Shown piece after piece: positions 1 to 7,842 of a stretch of 54,031 nucleotides of DNA (position 1 is its first letter; each line of letters starts with the position of its first letter). A program made the position numbers and the translations under genes. The stretch lies in NCBI GenBank assembly GCA_002796245.1, contig PCWT01000065.1, positions 1 to 54,031 of the forward strand, given 5' to 3'. The notes under the pieces are model-generated. The model saw only the letters and a program-made list of their open reading frames with translations. It made no database searches and was not told the DNA's origin. This DNA is from Gammaproteobacteria bacterium CG11_big_fil_rev_8_21_14_0_20_46_22 (lineage in GTDB: Bacteria; Pseudomonadota; Gammaproteobacteria; UBA12402).

Positions 1-155
1 ACCTGGATAGCCCAATTATTGTTGAAAAAATAATCTGATTTAGTCGCCAATTTGAACAGCAGGAATAGGCTCAACTGCGTTTTTTAGGATTACCAACTCC
101 ACGAAGCTGTGAACATCATCAAGGCCATTAATTTAATTAAAGCGCAAAAAGCCAG

Positions 156-310
156 TTAAAAACCGTAGCGACCACGCCCTTCTTGTTTCGAAACATACAG
201 GGGCGTATCGACTTTTTGCATAAGCGCTTCTGTTGAACTAGCGCTCTCAAGAAATAACAATAGGAGAAGGCATCTGAACGCCGGCGGCGAAGCTTATTAT
301 TTTTATTCCT
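156..310 (-). pseudogene. Decayed C-terminal fragment of a GGDEF (diguanylate cyclase) domain
   Basis: Translating the minus strand from about 247 down to a stop at 158-156 gives a segment that matches the end of a GGDEF domain: a Ser-Ser-Thr-Glu-Ala-Leu helix start, then VDTPLYVSKQEGRGR, the counterpart of the family pattern AD-x-ALY-x-AK-x-x-GRNR. Just upstream, in a different frame, ISFAAGVQMP resembles the preceding strand of the fold (SxGVA). The two halves are separated by a stop and a +1 shift, and no GG(D/E)EF signature or start codon lies upstream. It is therefore a remnant that cannot make cyclic di-GMP. The rest of 1-491 shows no convincing gene on either strand. Confidence 0.55.
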
Positions 311-524
311 CGCCAGGCATTGCTTGAAGGGTGGCACAAATACTTTGAGTTAGCGTTTGTGTTGGACGCACTGTATAACAAACATGTTATGTTTTCAAAT
401 GATTTTGTGATTAAATTTTCCCCATATTTATCAAATAGCTGAGTGGCCTTGGTCATAAAATAAACTAAAATAGTCGATTTTTGGGCTTTTTATGATAAAA
501 TCGCAGGCTGAAAAAAGGACGGAC

Positions 525-1205
525 ATGAGCCATTTAGTGCACAACCATAACAATAATCCCCGTCAGTGCCTGGGGGTGAACCTTCGCACCTTGATGCGCC
601 ACCACGGCATCGGCATCAATAATCTTGCGCAAGACCTAAGCCTGCCCGTGATGACCATCCGCCGCTTAATGTCCGGCGAAACCGAAGACCCACGCATTCA
701 CACACTCAAACTGTTCGCCGATTATTTTGAAGTCTCTATCGACACACTGATCCACCAATGTTTGGATTGCCGCTCACAAACCCTCAAAACCAAACCGCAA
801 CACGTGCCGATTTTGGATTGGGAAATGGTCGAAAGAGCTCGCGATATTCGCACGCTCGATTTAACAGACTGGGAACGCTGGCAAGCCATTAGCCGCAAGC
901 TGGATAACAAGCTCGGCGACCACACTTTCGCATTGGAAAGCCGGCCTGCCATGTACCCGCGCTACCCGCAAAATACCCTATTTATCATCGACCCGGATGT
1001 TGAGCCTATTGATGACGACACCGTGCTGGTTCGCCTTAATAACGGTGAAGTTGTCCTGCGTGAGCTTTTGATCCACTCGGGTAAAAAACAGTTACGAAGC
1101 CTCGACAACGAGCAAACGATATTAGCGTTCAACCCCGATGGACATAAAATTATCGGCGTTGACGTGTTAACCATTTTCTTCAAACGCAAACTCAGAGATG
1201 AATAG
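525..1205 (+). CDS. XRE-type HTH regulator with S24/LexA-like C-terminal domain lacking the Ser/Lys dyad
   Basis: This 226-residue protein is probably a DNA-binding transcription regulator. Residues 16-76 form a Cro/CI-type helix-turn-helix (LAQDLSLPVMTIRRLMSGE, then LKLFADYFEVSIDTLI). Residues 130-220 fit the S24/LexA-like sensor domain: a strand, LFIID, an acidic turn, then TVLVRLNNGEVVLREL. The usual Gly-Asp-Ser-Met-x-Pro is replaced by RPAMYP with Ala142 at the nucleophile position, and the catalytic Lys is Arg179, so self-cleavage should be impossible. The ATG at 525 is chosen over an upstream ATG at 492 because AAGGA sits a few bases before it. The gene is followed after 37 bases by two further plus-strand genes. 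No phage genes surround it, so a stand-alone regulator is more likely than a prophage repressor. Confidence 0.75.
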   Translation: MSHLVHNHNNNPRQCLGVNLRTLMRHHGIGINNLAQDLSLPVMTIRRLMSGETEDPRIHTLKLFADYFEVSIDTLIHQCLDCRSQTLKTKPQHVPILDWEMVERARDIRTLDLTDWERWQAISRKLDNKLGDHTFALESRPAMYPRYPQNTLFIIDPDVEPIDDDTVLVRLNNGEVVLRELLIHSGKKQLRSLDNEQTILAFNPDGHKIIGVDVLTIFFKRKLRDE

Positions 1206-1242
1206 TGTGCTACACTCAGTGGCACAACAACGAGCATAAACC

Positions 1243-1605
1243 ATGGCCAAAACCATAAAACCTATCAGTGTGATTCCCGACATCGACGAGCATTATCCCG
1301 ATGTTCTACAAGGTGTTCGAAAGGAGCAAAAACGCTTTGCCACACACGATGAAAGCACGCAGCACTCGCCCAAAGATCGAGACCCCGTGCAAGAGCAAGG
1401 CCTTGCTCAGGGCATGCCACAGCACCCTTTACTTGGCGGTCAAAAACTTGCCGGCACTTTTCCGGATGATATGGAAGCCACTCCACTGGCTTCAGAGAAC
1501 CCAGAAGCGCGAGAAAAGCTTGAATTGAGACTGCGACAAAAGCTTGAACTCCAACAACGGCTACAGGCTCAACATCAACAAACTATCAGCTTTAACCGAG
1601 GCTAA
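1243..1605 (+). CDS. Small orphan protein of 120 residues upstream of the ankyrin gene
   Basis: I do not recognise this family. The protein is hydrophilic, with no signal peptide or membrane segment. The first 90 residues are rich in Asp, Glu, Pro and Gln and look disordered. Residues 88-114 (PEAREKLELRLRQKLELQQRLQ) should form a charged amphipathic helix, probably coiled coil. Its stop lies two bases before the ATG of the ankyrin gene, so the two are almost certainly co-translated, and a partner or chaperone-like role for that protein is possible but unproven. The ribosome binding site is weak. Base composition and codon use look like the neighbouring real genes, which supports it being coding. 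Confidence 0.6.
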   Translation: MAKTIKPISVIPDIDEHYPDVLQGVRKEQKRFATHDESTQHSPKDRDPVQEQGLAQGMPQHPLLGGQKLAGTFPDDMEATPLASENPEAREKLELRLRQKLELQQRLQAQHQQTISFNRG

Positions 1606-1607
1606 GC

Positions 1608-2993
1608 ATGTCACTTGCCCAAGCCATTTTGTTCGGCCAACTTGAAGACATTAAACCCCTAGTTTCCGAGCACACCGACCTCGACGACTACGATGAATAT
1701 GGCTACACGCCCCTGATCGAAGCCATCATCGCCAACAAAGCTGATATGCTTGAGTACCTTTTAAGCTTTAAACCGAATATTGAATTTGCCGACACCACAG
1801 GCCGCACACCTTTGCACTGGGCAGTGGACAATGAAAACGAAGTGATTGTCGAGCAGCTTTTAAAGCACGGCGCCAACCCAAACAGCTACACCACACACAG
1901 CATGCCCGCTGGCACGATGGCCTACTTGCGTGATAACCAACACTTACTTTTTTTACTGAAAAGCTACGGCCTAGACTTAGAGTTTATAAAAGATTATGTG
2001 CAAACCAAATTACTCGCGCATCGCTATCAGCTCAAAGGCAAAGTGGATATCGTCAGCACCAGCAAACGCTATTGCGAAGTGAACCTCGAAGGCTTTATTC
2101 TAGAGTCCACGGTGGCGATCATTTACCACTCGTTTCGCCATTTTGTGCATCACTTTGCCGGTCGTGAATTTCATAGGCTGCGCGATAAAGCCAAAACGTT
2201 ATTGCACGCCTTTGAGCGCACGATGACGCTCATGAAATTCCAACACTACTGGGTTGATCCCACGCAACATCGCACGCAGATTGAAAGTTTGATTCAACAA
2301 AACATTGTGTTACTGCCCGTGGCTTACCACGGACACGCTGTGTGTTTTTTACGCGCGGGGCGGTTGCTGGCCAAATGTGACCGTGGTGAATACGGCCGAA
2401 AAAATGCCAGCCTTACCCTCTATCGCATGAAACCCAAAGCCCGTTTTGATTTCAGCCTGATCAACACCCTCTTTTTTTCTGAAACCAGCGAAGACTATGT
2501 GCACAAAGGCTTAAACCAAGCGCTGGGCTTGCAAGAAATGATTGTGCTGGACATGCCACCGCAAATCACGGGCAATTGCTCATGGGCGAATATTGAAGGC
2601 ATTATCCCAGCCGGTTTGTTTTTATTGCTATCGCAAGACCATGAATACAGCCTAGAAGAATGTGAGCGCTTATCACTCGAATTTTTTAAGCGCTGGCAAC
2701 ACTTCGACCAACGCCGCGCCGTGGATGATATTATCGATCGTTTTTTTCAAGCAGACAAAAATAAGGCACGACAAGCCTCTCTTGCCGCCCTCTTAGCCTG
2801 TGTGTTATTTCAGTATTGCAATATAGAACGCAAAGATGATGTCGCACTGGCCGAAAAAATCGGCCGTGTGTTTCAAAGCAGGGATTACCGCTACATTTTG
2901 CGCGCGTACTTAGATGTGTACCAACGCAAACACCACAAAGCCAGCGGCGAGCGATTTAGCGAAGTGTTGGCAATCGTCGGTCTTCAGGAGTAG
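1608..2993 (+). CDS. Ankyrin-repeat protein with protease-like C-terminal region (AnkH/LegA3-like)
   Basis: This 461-residue protein starts with about two clear ankyrin repeats (residues 31-92: YGYTPLIEAI..., then GRTPLHWAVDNENEVIVEQLLKHGAN) and one weaker repeat to about 122. The remaining 340 residues are not ankyrin. Around residues 234-262 the pattern LLPVAYHGHAVCFLRAGRLLAKCDRG resembles the His/Asp part of papain-like cysteine proteases (His243, Asp258). Length and architecture match Legionella AnkH (LegA3), a conserved Dot/Icm effector with N-terminal ankyrin repeats and a cysteine-protease-like fold; this identification is from memory. It would then act inside a eukaryotic host cell. 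No signal peptide or membrane segment is seen, as expected for type IV effectors. Its 3' end overlaps a convergent gene by 38 bases. Confidence 0.7.
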   Translation: MSLAQAILFGQLEDIKPLVSEHTDLDDYDEYGYTPLIEAIIANKADMLEYLLSFKPNIEFADTTGRTPLHWAVDNENEVIVEQLLKHGANPNSYTTHSMPAGTMAYLRDNQHLLFLLKSYGLDLEFIKDYVQTKLLAHRYQLKGKVDIVSTSKRYCEVNLEGFILESTVAIIYHSFRHFVHHFAGREFHRLRDKAKTLLHAFERTMTLMKFQHYWVDPTQHRTQIESLIQQNIVLLPVAYHGHAVCFLRAGRLLAKCDRGEYGRKNASLTLYRMKPKARFDFSLINTLFFSETSEDYVHKGLNQALGLQEMIVLDMPPQITGNCSWANIEGIIPAGLFLLLSQDHEYSLEECERLSLEFFKRWQHFDQRRAVDDIIDRFFQADKNKARQASLAALLACVLFQYCNIERKDDVALAEKIGRVFQSRDYRYILRAYLDVYQRKHHKASGERFSEVLAIVGLQE

Positions 2994-3717
2994 TTGCACG
3001 GCCTTCAGAAGCAGCAGAAGCAGGGCTTGTGCTTCGTCGAGCCATGGGTACACTTCTACCATCACCAACCACACCAAAGCGCTGTAAAAGCTCGCACCGA
3101 GAATTGGGAGCCATCATCGATGAATCACCAAGTTGCACATGCTCAGCATTGTATTTTAACCGCGTAGGCTGCAAATGATGCTCAAAACTGCTTTTAGTTT
3201 TGTTGACAGTAAAAGATACACTGGCGCTGACAAAGGCAGAGCTCCCGCTTTGCAAAATACGCTCTCTAGCCTCATTCGTATTCTTCACGGGATCTGTTTG
3301 AAAAAGCTTTTTACTATCTTCTGTAAGCATAACAACAGAGAAGTCATCCTTAAAAAACCCTAAAATATGACATGAATAGTTAAAAACATAATTGCCATCA
3401 TCGTCCAAATCAACATGAATTTTGGGCTTAAGAATAAGGGGCTTCGCATCTGGGTAATTTTTTAAGCGGCAGTGCTCCATTAGAAAAACACTAATACCAC
3501 CACCTAAGACCTGTGTTCCGTAACGTCCCATTACCTCAAAAAATTCACCCATTCTGGAGCCAGGAAATTCTTCCTGACCGAACTTAGAAGATAACTCTAC
3601 AAGCGCTCTATTAGCATCCATATTGAATTCATGAGACGATATTTTAGCGGTTGCACGAACACGCAAGGCAGCATTGAGGCTCTTATCAAAGCGCTGTTCT
3701 ATGTTTTCTCTGCTCAT
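2956..3717 (-). CDS. Orphan protein of 253 residues, possible secreted effector
   Basis: I do not recognise this family. The protein is soluble, with no signal peptide or membrane span. Residues 1-200 look globular, with mixed helix and strand (for example IHVDLDDDGNYVFNYSCHIL and SSAFVSASVSFTVN). The last 35 residues are a low-complexity tail rich in Ser, Pro, Ala and Arg, of the kind often found at the C-terminus of type IV effectors. It is convergent with the ankyrin gene and overlaps it by 38 bases, all within this tail. No strong ribosome binding site precedes the ATG. The upstream 439 bases hold repeats and no partner gene, so it is likely monocistronic. Confidence 0.6.
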   Translation of the reverse strand: MSRENIEQRFDKSLNAALRVRATAKISSHEFNMDANRALVELSSKFGQEEFPGSRMGEFFEVMGRYGTQVLGGGISVFLMEHCRLKNYPDAKPLILKPKIHVDLDDDGNYVFNYSCHILGFFKDDFSVVMLTEDSKKLFQTDPVKNTNEARERILQSGSSAFVSASVSFTVNKTKSSFEHHLQPTRLKYNAEHVQLGDSSMMAPNSRCELLQRFGVVGDGRSVPMARRSTSPASAASEGRATTPEDRRLPTLR

Positions 3718-3906
3718 TTTTTAACCGTTATTGTTGTTAGATGCGCACATTATACCCACGAAAGCTTAAGGAATTCTTAACAAAAACGACCCGACTGGTC
3801 TGTAATTCATTGTTTTATAGGGTTTTTTTGCCTAAATTTTGGCGGGCAAAATTTGTACAGTAAAAACAAGGCGATAGAGGCGCCCTGCAGAGAGCTCAAA
3901 GCAAAA

Positions 3907-3992
3907 GTAGCCTGGGTTGAAATGCGAAGCATTGAAAACCCGGGTTTAAACCTTCCCGGATTATCACGCCTTCGGCGTTCAACCCAGGCTAC
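3907..3992. repeat. 86-bp element with perfect 15-bp terminal inverted repeats (family 1, copy A)
   Basis: The element begins GTAGCCTGGGTTGAA (3907-3921) and ends with its exact reverse complement (3978-3992). The middle contains AACCCGGG and a small CGCCTTCGGCG hairpin. Related copies lie at 29697-29766 and 33028-33113, with a degraded piece at 4112-4146. All are intergenic, as in REP/MITE-type elements. Transcribed, it would fold into a long hairpin, and it may limit read-through between the convergent units on either side. Confidence 0.8.
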
Positions 3993-4006
3993 ATTTTATG
4001 GCTAAT

Positions 4007-4090
4007 GTCATTGCGAGCAAACGACAGTGAGCGCGGCAATCTGGCTCATTAACCTGGAGATTGCTTCGTCGCTACGCTCCTCGCAAAGAC
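4007..4090. repeat. 84-bp inverted-repeat element (family 2)
   Basis: The ends are GTCATTGCGAG (4007-4017) and CTCGCAAAGAC (4080-4090), complementary at 10 of 11 positions. The middle contains GCGGCAATCTGG and AACCTGGAGATTGCTTCGTCGC. This is the widespread 'GTCATTGCGAG...AAGCAATCT' type of intergenic palindromic repeat known in many proteobacteria. It sits 14 bp after the family 1 element, so the gap 3718-4156 is largely built of repeats. Only this copy is in the window. Confidence 0.7.
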
Positions 4091-4111
4091 GGTTGCTACA
4101 CACGAAACAAA

Positions 4112-4146
4112 CGCAACTTGGATTGAGCGAAGCGATAACCCGGGGA
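4112..4146. repeat. Partial family 1 element
   Basis: The stretch GCAACTTGGATTGAGCGAAG followed by CGATAACCCGGGG resembles the left half of the family 1 elements, particularly the copies at 29697 and 33028 (GAAGC or GAACGC followed by AACCCGGG or AACCCAGGG). The right terminal repeat is missing. It lies just downstream of ridA, whose stop is at 4157. Confidence 0.5.
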
Positions 4147-4156
4147 GAAATAAAAC

Positions 4157-4534
4157 CTAATCCAACAAAGCGATCGCTTCGACTTCAACCAGCGCGCCTT
4201 TGGGCAAACGTGACACTTCCACCATGGCGCGTGCGGGAAACGGCTTTTCGAACAACTCAACCATGATGTCGTTAAAGGTTTTGGCGTGATTGAGGTCTGT
4301 GACAAATACCGTGAGCTTCATCAAATCAATCACACGACCACCGGCCGCTTCAATGACCGCCTCAATATTTTTAAACACTTGCCGTGTTTGTGTATCGAAA
4401 TCACCCGAAAGGGTTTCATCACCCGGTTTCAAACCGATTTGGCCTGAAATAAATAACAAGCCATTGGCCAAAATCGCTTGCGAATAGCTGCCAAGGGCTT
4501 CTGGGGCGGTGTTGGTTTTAATCACGTGTTTCAT
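4157..4534 (-). CDS. ridA: RidA family enamine/imine deaminase
   Basis: RidA hydrolyses reactive 2-aminoacrylate-type enamines and imines released by PLP enzymes, which protects metabolism in the cytosol. The 125-residue length is typical. Family features seen are the N-terminal TNTAPEALGSYSQAI, the GQIGLKPG turn and the closing region RAMVEVSRLPKGALVEVEAIA, where Arg and Glu bind the substrate carboxylate. GAGGT precedes the ATG at a good distance. It starts 10 bases after spoT ends, in the order rpoZ-spoT-ridA, a common gammaproteobacterial arrangement. Confidence 0.92.
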   Translation of the reverse strand: MKHVIKTNTAPEALGSYSQAILANGLLFISGQIGLKPGDETLSGDFDTQTRQVFKNIEAVIEAAGGRVIDLMKLTVFVTDLNHAKTFNDIMVELFEKPFPARAMVEVSRLPKGALVEVEAIALLD

Positions 4535-4544
4535 AAGTACCTCT

Positions 4545-6680
4545 CTAATCTGACTGTTTTTTACGATAAATTTTTTCCACGGCCGCTATTTGTCGAATAC
4601 GACGAATCACTTGTGCCAAGTGAGTACGATCATCGACCGTAATCACTAAAGCAATTTGCACGAAACGCTCATCACGATCGCGCGTTTGAATCGCATGAAT
4701 ACTGCTTTCCGCGCCTGCCACAGCGCCCGTTAACGCGGCGAGCGCGCCGCGCTGATCTTCGACCAAAATAATCAACGCCACTTCAAATTGCTGATCGAGC
4801 TCGGCTTCCCAACGTAGCGGCATGCATTTATCTGAATGATTTTGCATAAAACTATTGAGTGTGTCGCAATCTTCACGGTGCACGACAATACCGCGCCCTG
4901 ACGTCAAAACACCCAAAACCGGATCACCAGGAATCGGATAACAACATTTAGCAAAGCGTACAGCCATGCCTTCTGTGCCGCGAATGGCTAAGGTTTTATC
5001 CGCCGCCTCGCCAACCTGCAATTCGAGCGCCTCAGGCTCTGCACCCACTAAACGCTGGGCTAAAATCGGCGCCATTTGGTTACCCAAACCAATCGCTTCG
5101 AACAAATCATCTTCCGTTTCAAGCTCCAAGGCTTGAATTAAACGAGTAATTTGTAGCGTATCGAGTTTTTCTAACGTGGTGGAATATTGCAACAAGGCTT
5201 GATCCAACATGCGCTGACCAAGTTGAATCGACTCTTCGCGCTGCTGCGTTTTTAAATAATGGCGAATATTACTGCGCGCTTTACCGGTGACCACAAAGTT
5301 CAACCATGCAGGGTTCGGCCTCGCACCCGGTGCGCAAACGATTTCCACGCGCTGGCCATTTTTTAAAGCCGTACTTAAGGGCGATAAACGTCGATCAATT
5401 TTCACGGCAATACAACTATTGCCCACATCCGAATGCACCGCATAGGCAAAATCCACCGCGGTGGCGCCAGCCGGCAATTCTAAAATATCGCCCTTAGGCG
5501 TGAACACATACACTTCGTCTGGAAACAGTTCGATCTTCACGTTTTCGATAAACTCGATCGAGTTGCCTGTGCTTTCTTGAATATCTAAAATGCCTTTAAT
5601 CCAGTTGCGCGCACGCAGTTGCGCCTCGTCAGCCGCTTCACCTTTTTCTTTATACAGCCAGTGTGAAGCAATACCATTTTCCGCCACATTTTGCATATCT
5701 TCTGTGCGAATCTGGATTTCAATGGGCAAACCGTAAGGACCAAACAACGTCGTGTGCAAGGATTGATAGCCGTTAGCTTTAGGAATCGCAATATAGTCTT
5801 TAAAACGCTCCGGGACGGGTTTATAGAGATTATGCACCGAGCCTAACACGCGATAACACAAATCCACACTTTTCACGACAATACGAAACGCATACACATC
5901 CATGATTTCATTCAAGTGCAGATGTTTTTCTTTCATCTTGCGATAAATACTGAACAAGCTTTTTTCGCGGCCCATGAGCTTGTATTCAGAAATGCCGACA
6001 TCACTGAGTACTTTATCCAACGCAGCTTCAATCGAACGAATCACCTCTTTTCGATTACCGCGTGCTTTTTTCACCGCGGCCATGAGCACCTTTGAGCGCA
6101 AAGGGTGCAAGGCTTTAAACCCTAAGTTTTGCAGCTCATCACGAAAACCCCGCATACCTAAGCGGTTAGCGATGGGCGCGTAAATTTCTAAGGTTTCTTT
6201 GGCAATACGTCGGCGCTTGTGCGGTGGCAAGTGACCCAAGGTGCGCATATTGTGCAAGCGATCAGCCAGCTTGATGAGAATCACTCGAATATCGCTCGCC
6301 ATGGCAAGCATCATTTTACGGAAATTTGCGGCTTGCGCTTCGGCTTTGGTTTTAAAATCAAACTGCGTAAGCTTACTCACGCCATCGACCAAGTTACCGA
6401 CCTGCTCGCCAAAACGCTCAATAATTTGTTGCTTGCTGAACTCCGTGTCTTCGATGACATCGTGCAATAAAGCCGCCATCACGGTTTCGGCATCGAAATG
6501 CATATTGGCCAGAATCGTAGCGACGGCCACAGGGTGTGTGATATAAGGCTCACCCGAGCTTCGGGTCTGCGGCGCGTGAGCTTCTTCAGCCAACAAAAAA
6601 GCCTGGCGGACTTTTTCTACCTCATGTTCGGGCAGATAGGTCGCAAGGCTTTGTTCTAATGGCGAAAATAGAGGCTCCAT
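4545..6680 (-). CDS. spoT: Bifunctional (p)ppGpp synthetase/hydrolase SpoT
   Basis: SpoT makes and degrades the stringent-response alarmone (p)ppGpp. The N-terminal HD hydrolase domain is intact (ITHPVAVA, then ALLHDVIEDT near residues 70-80). The synthetase domain follows with RFKDYIAIPKANGYQSLHT; the RxKD motif is the form found in bifunctional Rel/SpoT rather than monofunctional RelA. A TGS domain (about 385-450: VYVFTPKGDILELPAGATAVDFAYAVH) and a C-terminal ACT domain complete a standard protein of 711 residues. I use the ATG at 6680; a TTG three codons earlier is in frame. It lies 28 bases downstream of rpoZ. Confidence 0.95.
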   Translation of the reverse strand: MEPLFSPLEQSLATYLPEHEVEKVRQAFLLAEEAHAPQTRSSGEPYITHPVAVATILANMHFDAETVMAALLHDVIEDTEFSKQQIIERFGEQVGNLVDGVSKLTQFDFKTKAEAQAANFRKMMLAMASDIRVILIKLADRLHNMRTLGHLPPHKRRRIAKETLEIYAPIANRLGMRGFRDELQNLGFKALHPLRSKVLMAAVKKARGNRKEVIRSIEAALDKVLSDVGISEYKLMGREKSLFSIYRKMKEKHLHLNEIMDVYAFRIVVKSVDLCYRVLGSVHNLYKPVPERFKDYIAIPKANGYQSLHTTLFGPYGLPIEIQIRTEDMQNVAENGIASHWLYKEKGEAADEAQLRARNWIKGILDIQESTGNSIEFIENVKIELFPDEVYVFTPKGDILELPAGATAVDFAYAVHSDVGNSCIAVKIDRRLSPLSTALKNGQRVEIVCAPGARPNPAWLNFVVTGKARSNIRHYLKTQQREESIQLGQRMLDQALLQYSTTLEKLDTLQITRLIQALELETEDDLFEAIGLGNQMAPILAQRLVGAEPEALELQVGEAADKTLAIRGTEGMAVRFAKCCYPIPGDPVLGVLTSGRGIVVHREDCDTLNSFMQNHSDKCMPLRWEAELDQQFEVALIILVEDQRGALAALTGAVAGAESSIHAIQTRDRDERFVQIALVITVDDRTHLAQVIRRIRQIAAVEKIYRKKQSD

Positions 6681-6708
6681 GGTGCCCAACGGGTTGTTTA
6701 ATCAACCT

Positions 6709-6963
6709 TTATTGTGCACTATCTTCCTCTAAATCTAAAGTAATTGTTTCTTCCATTTGTTGCTCATGAAGAGTGTCTTCGTAGGCATTCAAATGACCAG
6801 TGGCAATTTCACGCAAAGCCACCACAGTGGGCTTGTCATTATCCCAATCCACTTTAGGCACAGCACCTTTGGAAATTTGGCGCGCACGACGAGCGGCAGC
6901 CAAGACCAAATCAAAACGATTAGGGATTTCTTTTAAACAATCTTCAACGGTCAAACGGGCCAT
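6709..6963 (-). CDS. rpoZ: RNA polymerase omega subunit
   Basis: Omega assists assembly of the beta-prime subunit into RNA polymerase and helps form one ppGpp binding site. The 84-residue protein has the conserved start [28 protein letters not shown] and the [13 protein letters not shown] segment. GGAGA lies just before the ATG. It is the first gene of an rpoZ-spoT-ridA operon, with a well-formed promoter upstream at 6993-7021. Confidence 0.95.
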   Translation of the reverse strand: MARLTVEDCLKEIPNRFDLVLAAARRARQISKGAVPKVDWDNDKPTVVALREIATGHLNAYEDTLHEQQMEETITLDLEEDSAQ

Positions 6964-6992
6964 TGATGGTCTCCTCTATACAGAAGGTCGCG

Positions 6993-7021
6993 ATTATGCC
7001 ATAGCTTGACGAGCCTGGCAA
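6993..7021 (-). promoter_or_regulatory. Sigma-70 promoter for rpoZ-spoT-ridA
   Basis: On the minus strand, TTGCCA (7021-7016) and CATAAT (6998-6993) are separated by 17 bases. Transcription would start near 6986, about 22 bases before the rpoZ ATG, leaving room for its GGAGA ribosome site. Confidence 0.6.
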
Positions 7022-7082
7022 TTGGGCATTATCAAGACCGCCATCCTGGATTGCGCACGCTCGCTGTCTTGGGCGAGGGTTT

Positions 7083-7144
7083 TTCTTGCGCAGGGCCTCT
7101 GAAGGGAGCGGCCATGGATGGCGAAAAGCGTCTCTGCGCAAGAG
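7083..7144. repeat. Nested inverted repeat between gmk and rpoZ
   Basis: TTCTTGCGCAG (7083-7093) and CTGCGCAAGAG (7134-7144) are complementary at 10 of 11 positions and enclose a second palindrome, GGCC...GGCC around 7095-7113. The intergenic region 6964-7233 holds this hairpin, the rpoZ promoter and no gene. It could be a REP-like element or part of the gmk 3' end; the minus strand also shows a short ACTC-AG-GAGT stem followed by a T-run near 7165-7180. Confidence 0.5.
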
Positions 7145-7233
7145 AAACGGGAGACCAAGAAGAAGCGAGCAAATAAAAACACTCCTGAGTCCCAAAAGAC
7201 AGGCGAAAAAATCGAGGATTGCAGATAAAAACG

Positions 7234-7842
7234 CTAAGATGTGAACGACTGCAACAAAGCGGCCAAGCGTTTTTCTTGCTCAGGCTGGCGGCAGTGCTCC
7301 GCGCGCACAATCGAGCGCAAATCCGACAAGGCCACTTCAAACTGATCATTCACCACCAAGTAATCGTACTCAGCATGATAGCCAATCTCTTGTGCCGCCA
7401 ATGCCAAGCGTTTATTGATCACTGCCACACTATCCTGACCACGCGATTCTAAACGCTCACGCAACGCGCCTTGATCTGGCGGCAAAATGAATATACTCAC
7501 CGCATTCGGAAAGGCTTGGCGGACTTGACGCGCCCCCTGCCATTCGATTTCTAAAATGACATCGCGCCCTTGTGCCAAGCGATCAGCCACCGCTTTTTTT
7601 GAGGTACCATAGTGATAATCGTAGACCTGCGCATGCTCTAAAAAATCTCCCTCAGCGAGCATAGACTCAAACGTCGCATCATCCACAAAATGATAATTCA
7701 CACCGTTAATTTCACCGGGGCGCGCGGGCCGCGTGGTGTGAGAAACAGAAACTGAAATGTGCGACAATGATTCCACCATGCCTTTCACCAAGCTGGTTTT
7801 ACCCGTACCGGAGGGCGCAGAAATAATAAACAAGGTTCCCAT
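7234..7842 (-). CDS. gmk: Guanylate kinase
   Basis: Gmk phosphorylates GMP to GDP with ATP. The 202-residue protein opens with the P-loop SAPSGTGKTSLVKGM. It keeps the GMP-binding residues in SVSHTTRPARPGEINGVNYHFV and the lid region with DRLAQGRDVILEIEWQGARQVR. Its start codon overlaps the hldE stop by one base (TAATG), so translation is coupled. Both genes are transcribed together from upstream of hldE. Roughly 270 bases separate it from rpoZ, which has its own promoter. Confidence 0.95.
   Translation of the reverse strand: MGTLFIISAPSGTGKTSLVKGMVESLSHISVSVSHTTRPARPGEINGVNYHFVDDATFESMLAEGDFLEHAQVYDYHYGTSKKAVADRLAQGRDVILEIEWQGARQVRQAFPNAVSIFILPPDQGALRERLESRGQDSVAVINKRLALAAQEIGYHAEYDYLVVNDQFEVALSDLRSIVRAEHCRQPEQEKRLAALLQSFTS

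Noticed and set aside
525-1205. Prophage repressor marking a phage region
   Set aside because: No integrase, structural or lysis genes lie nearby, and the flanking genes are not phage-like.
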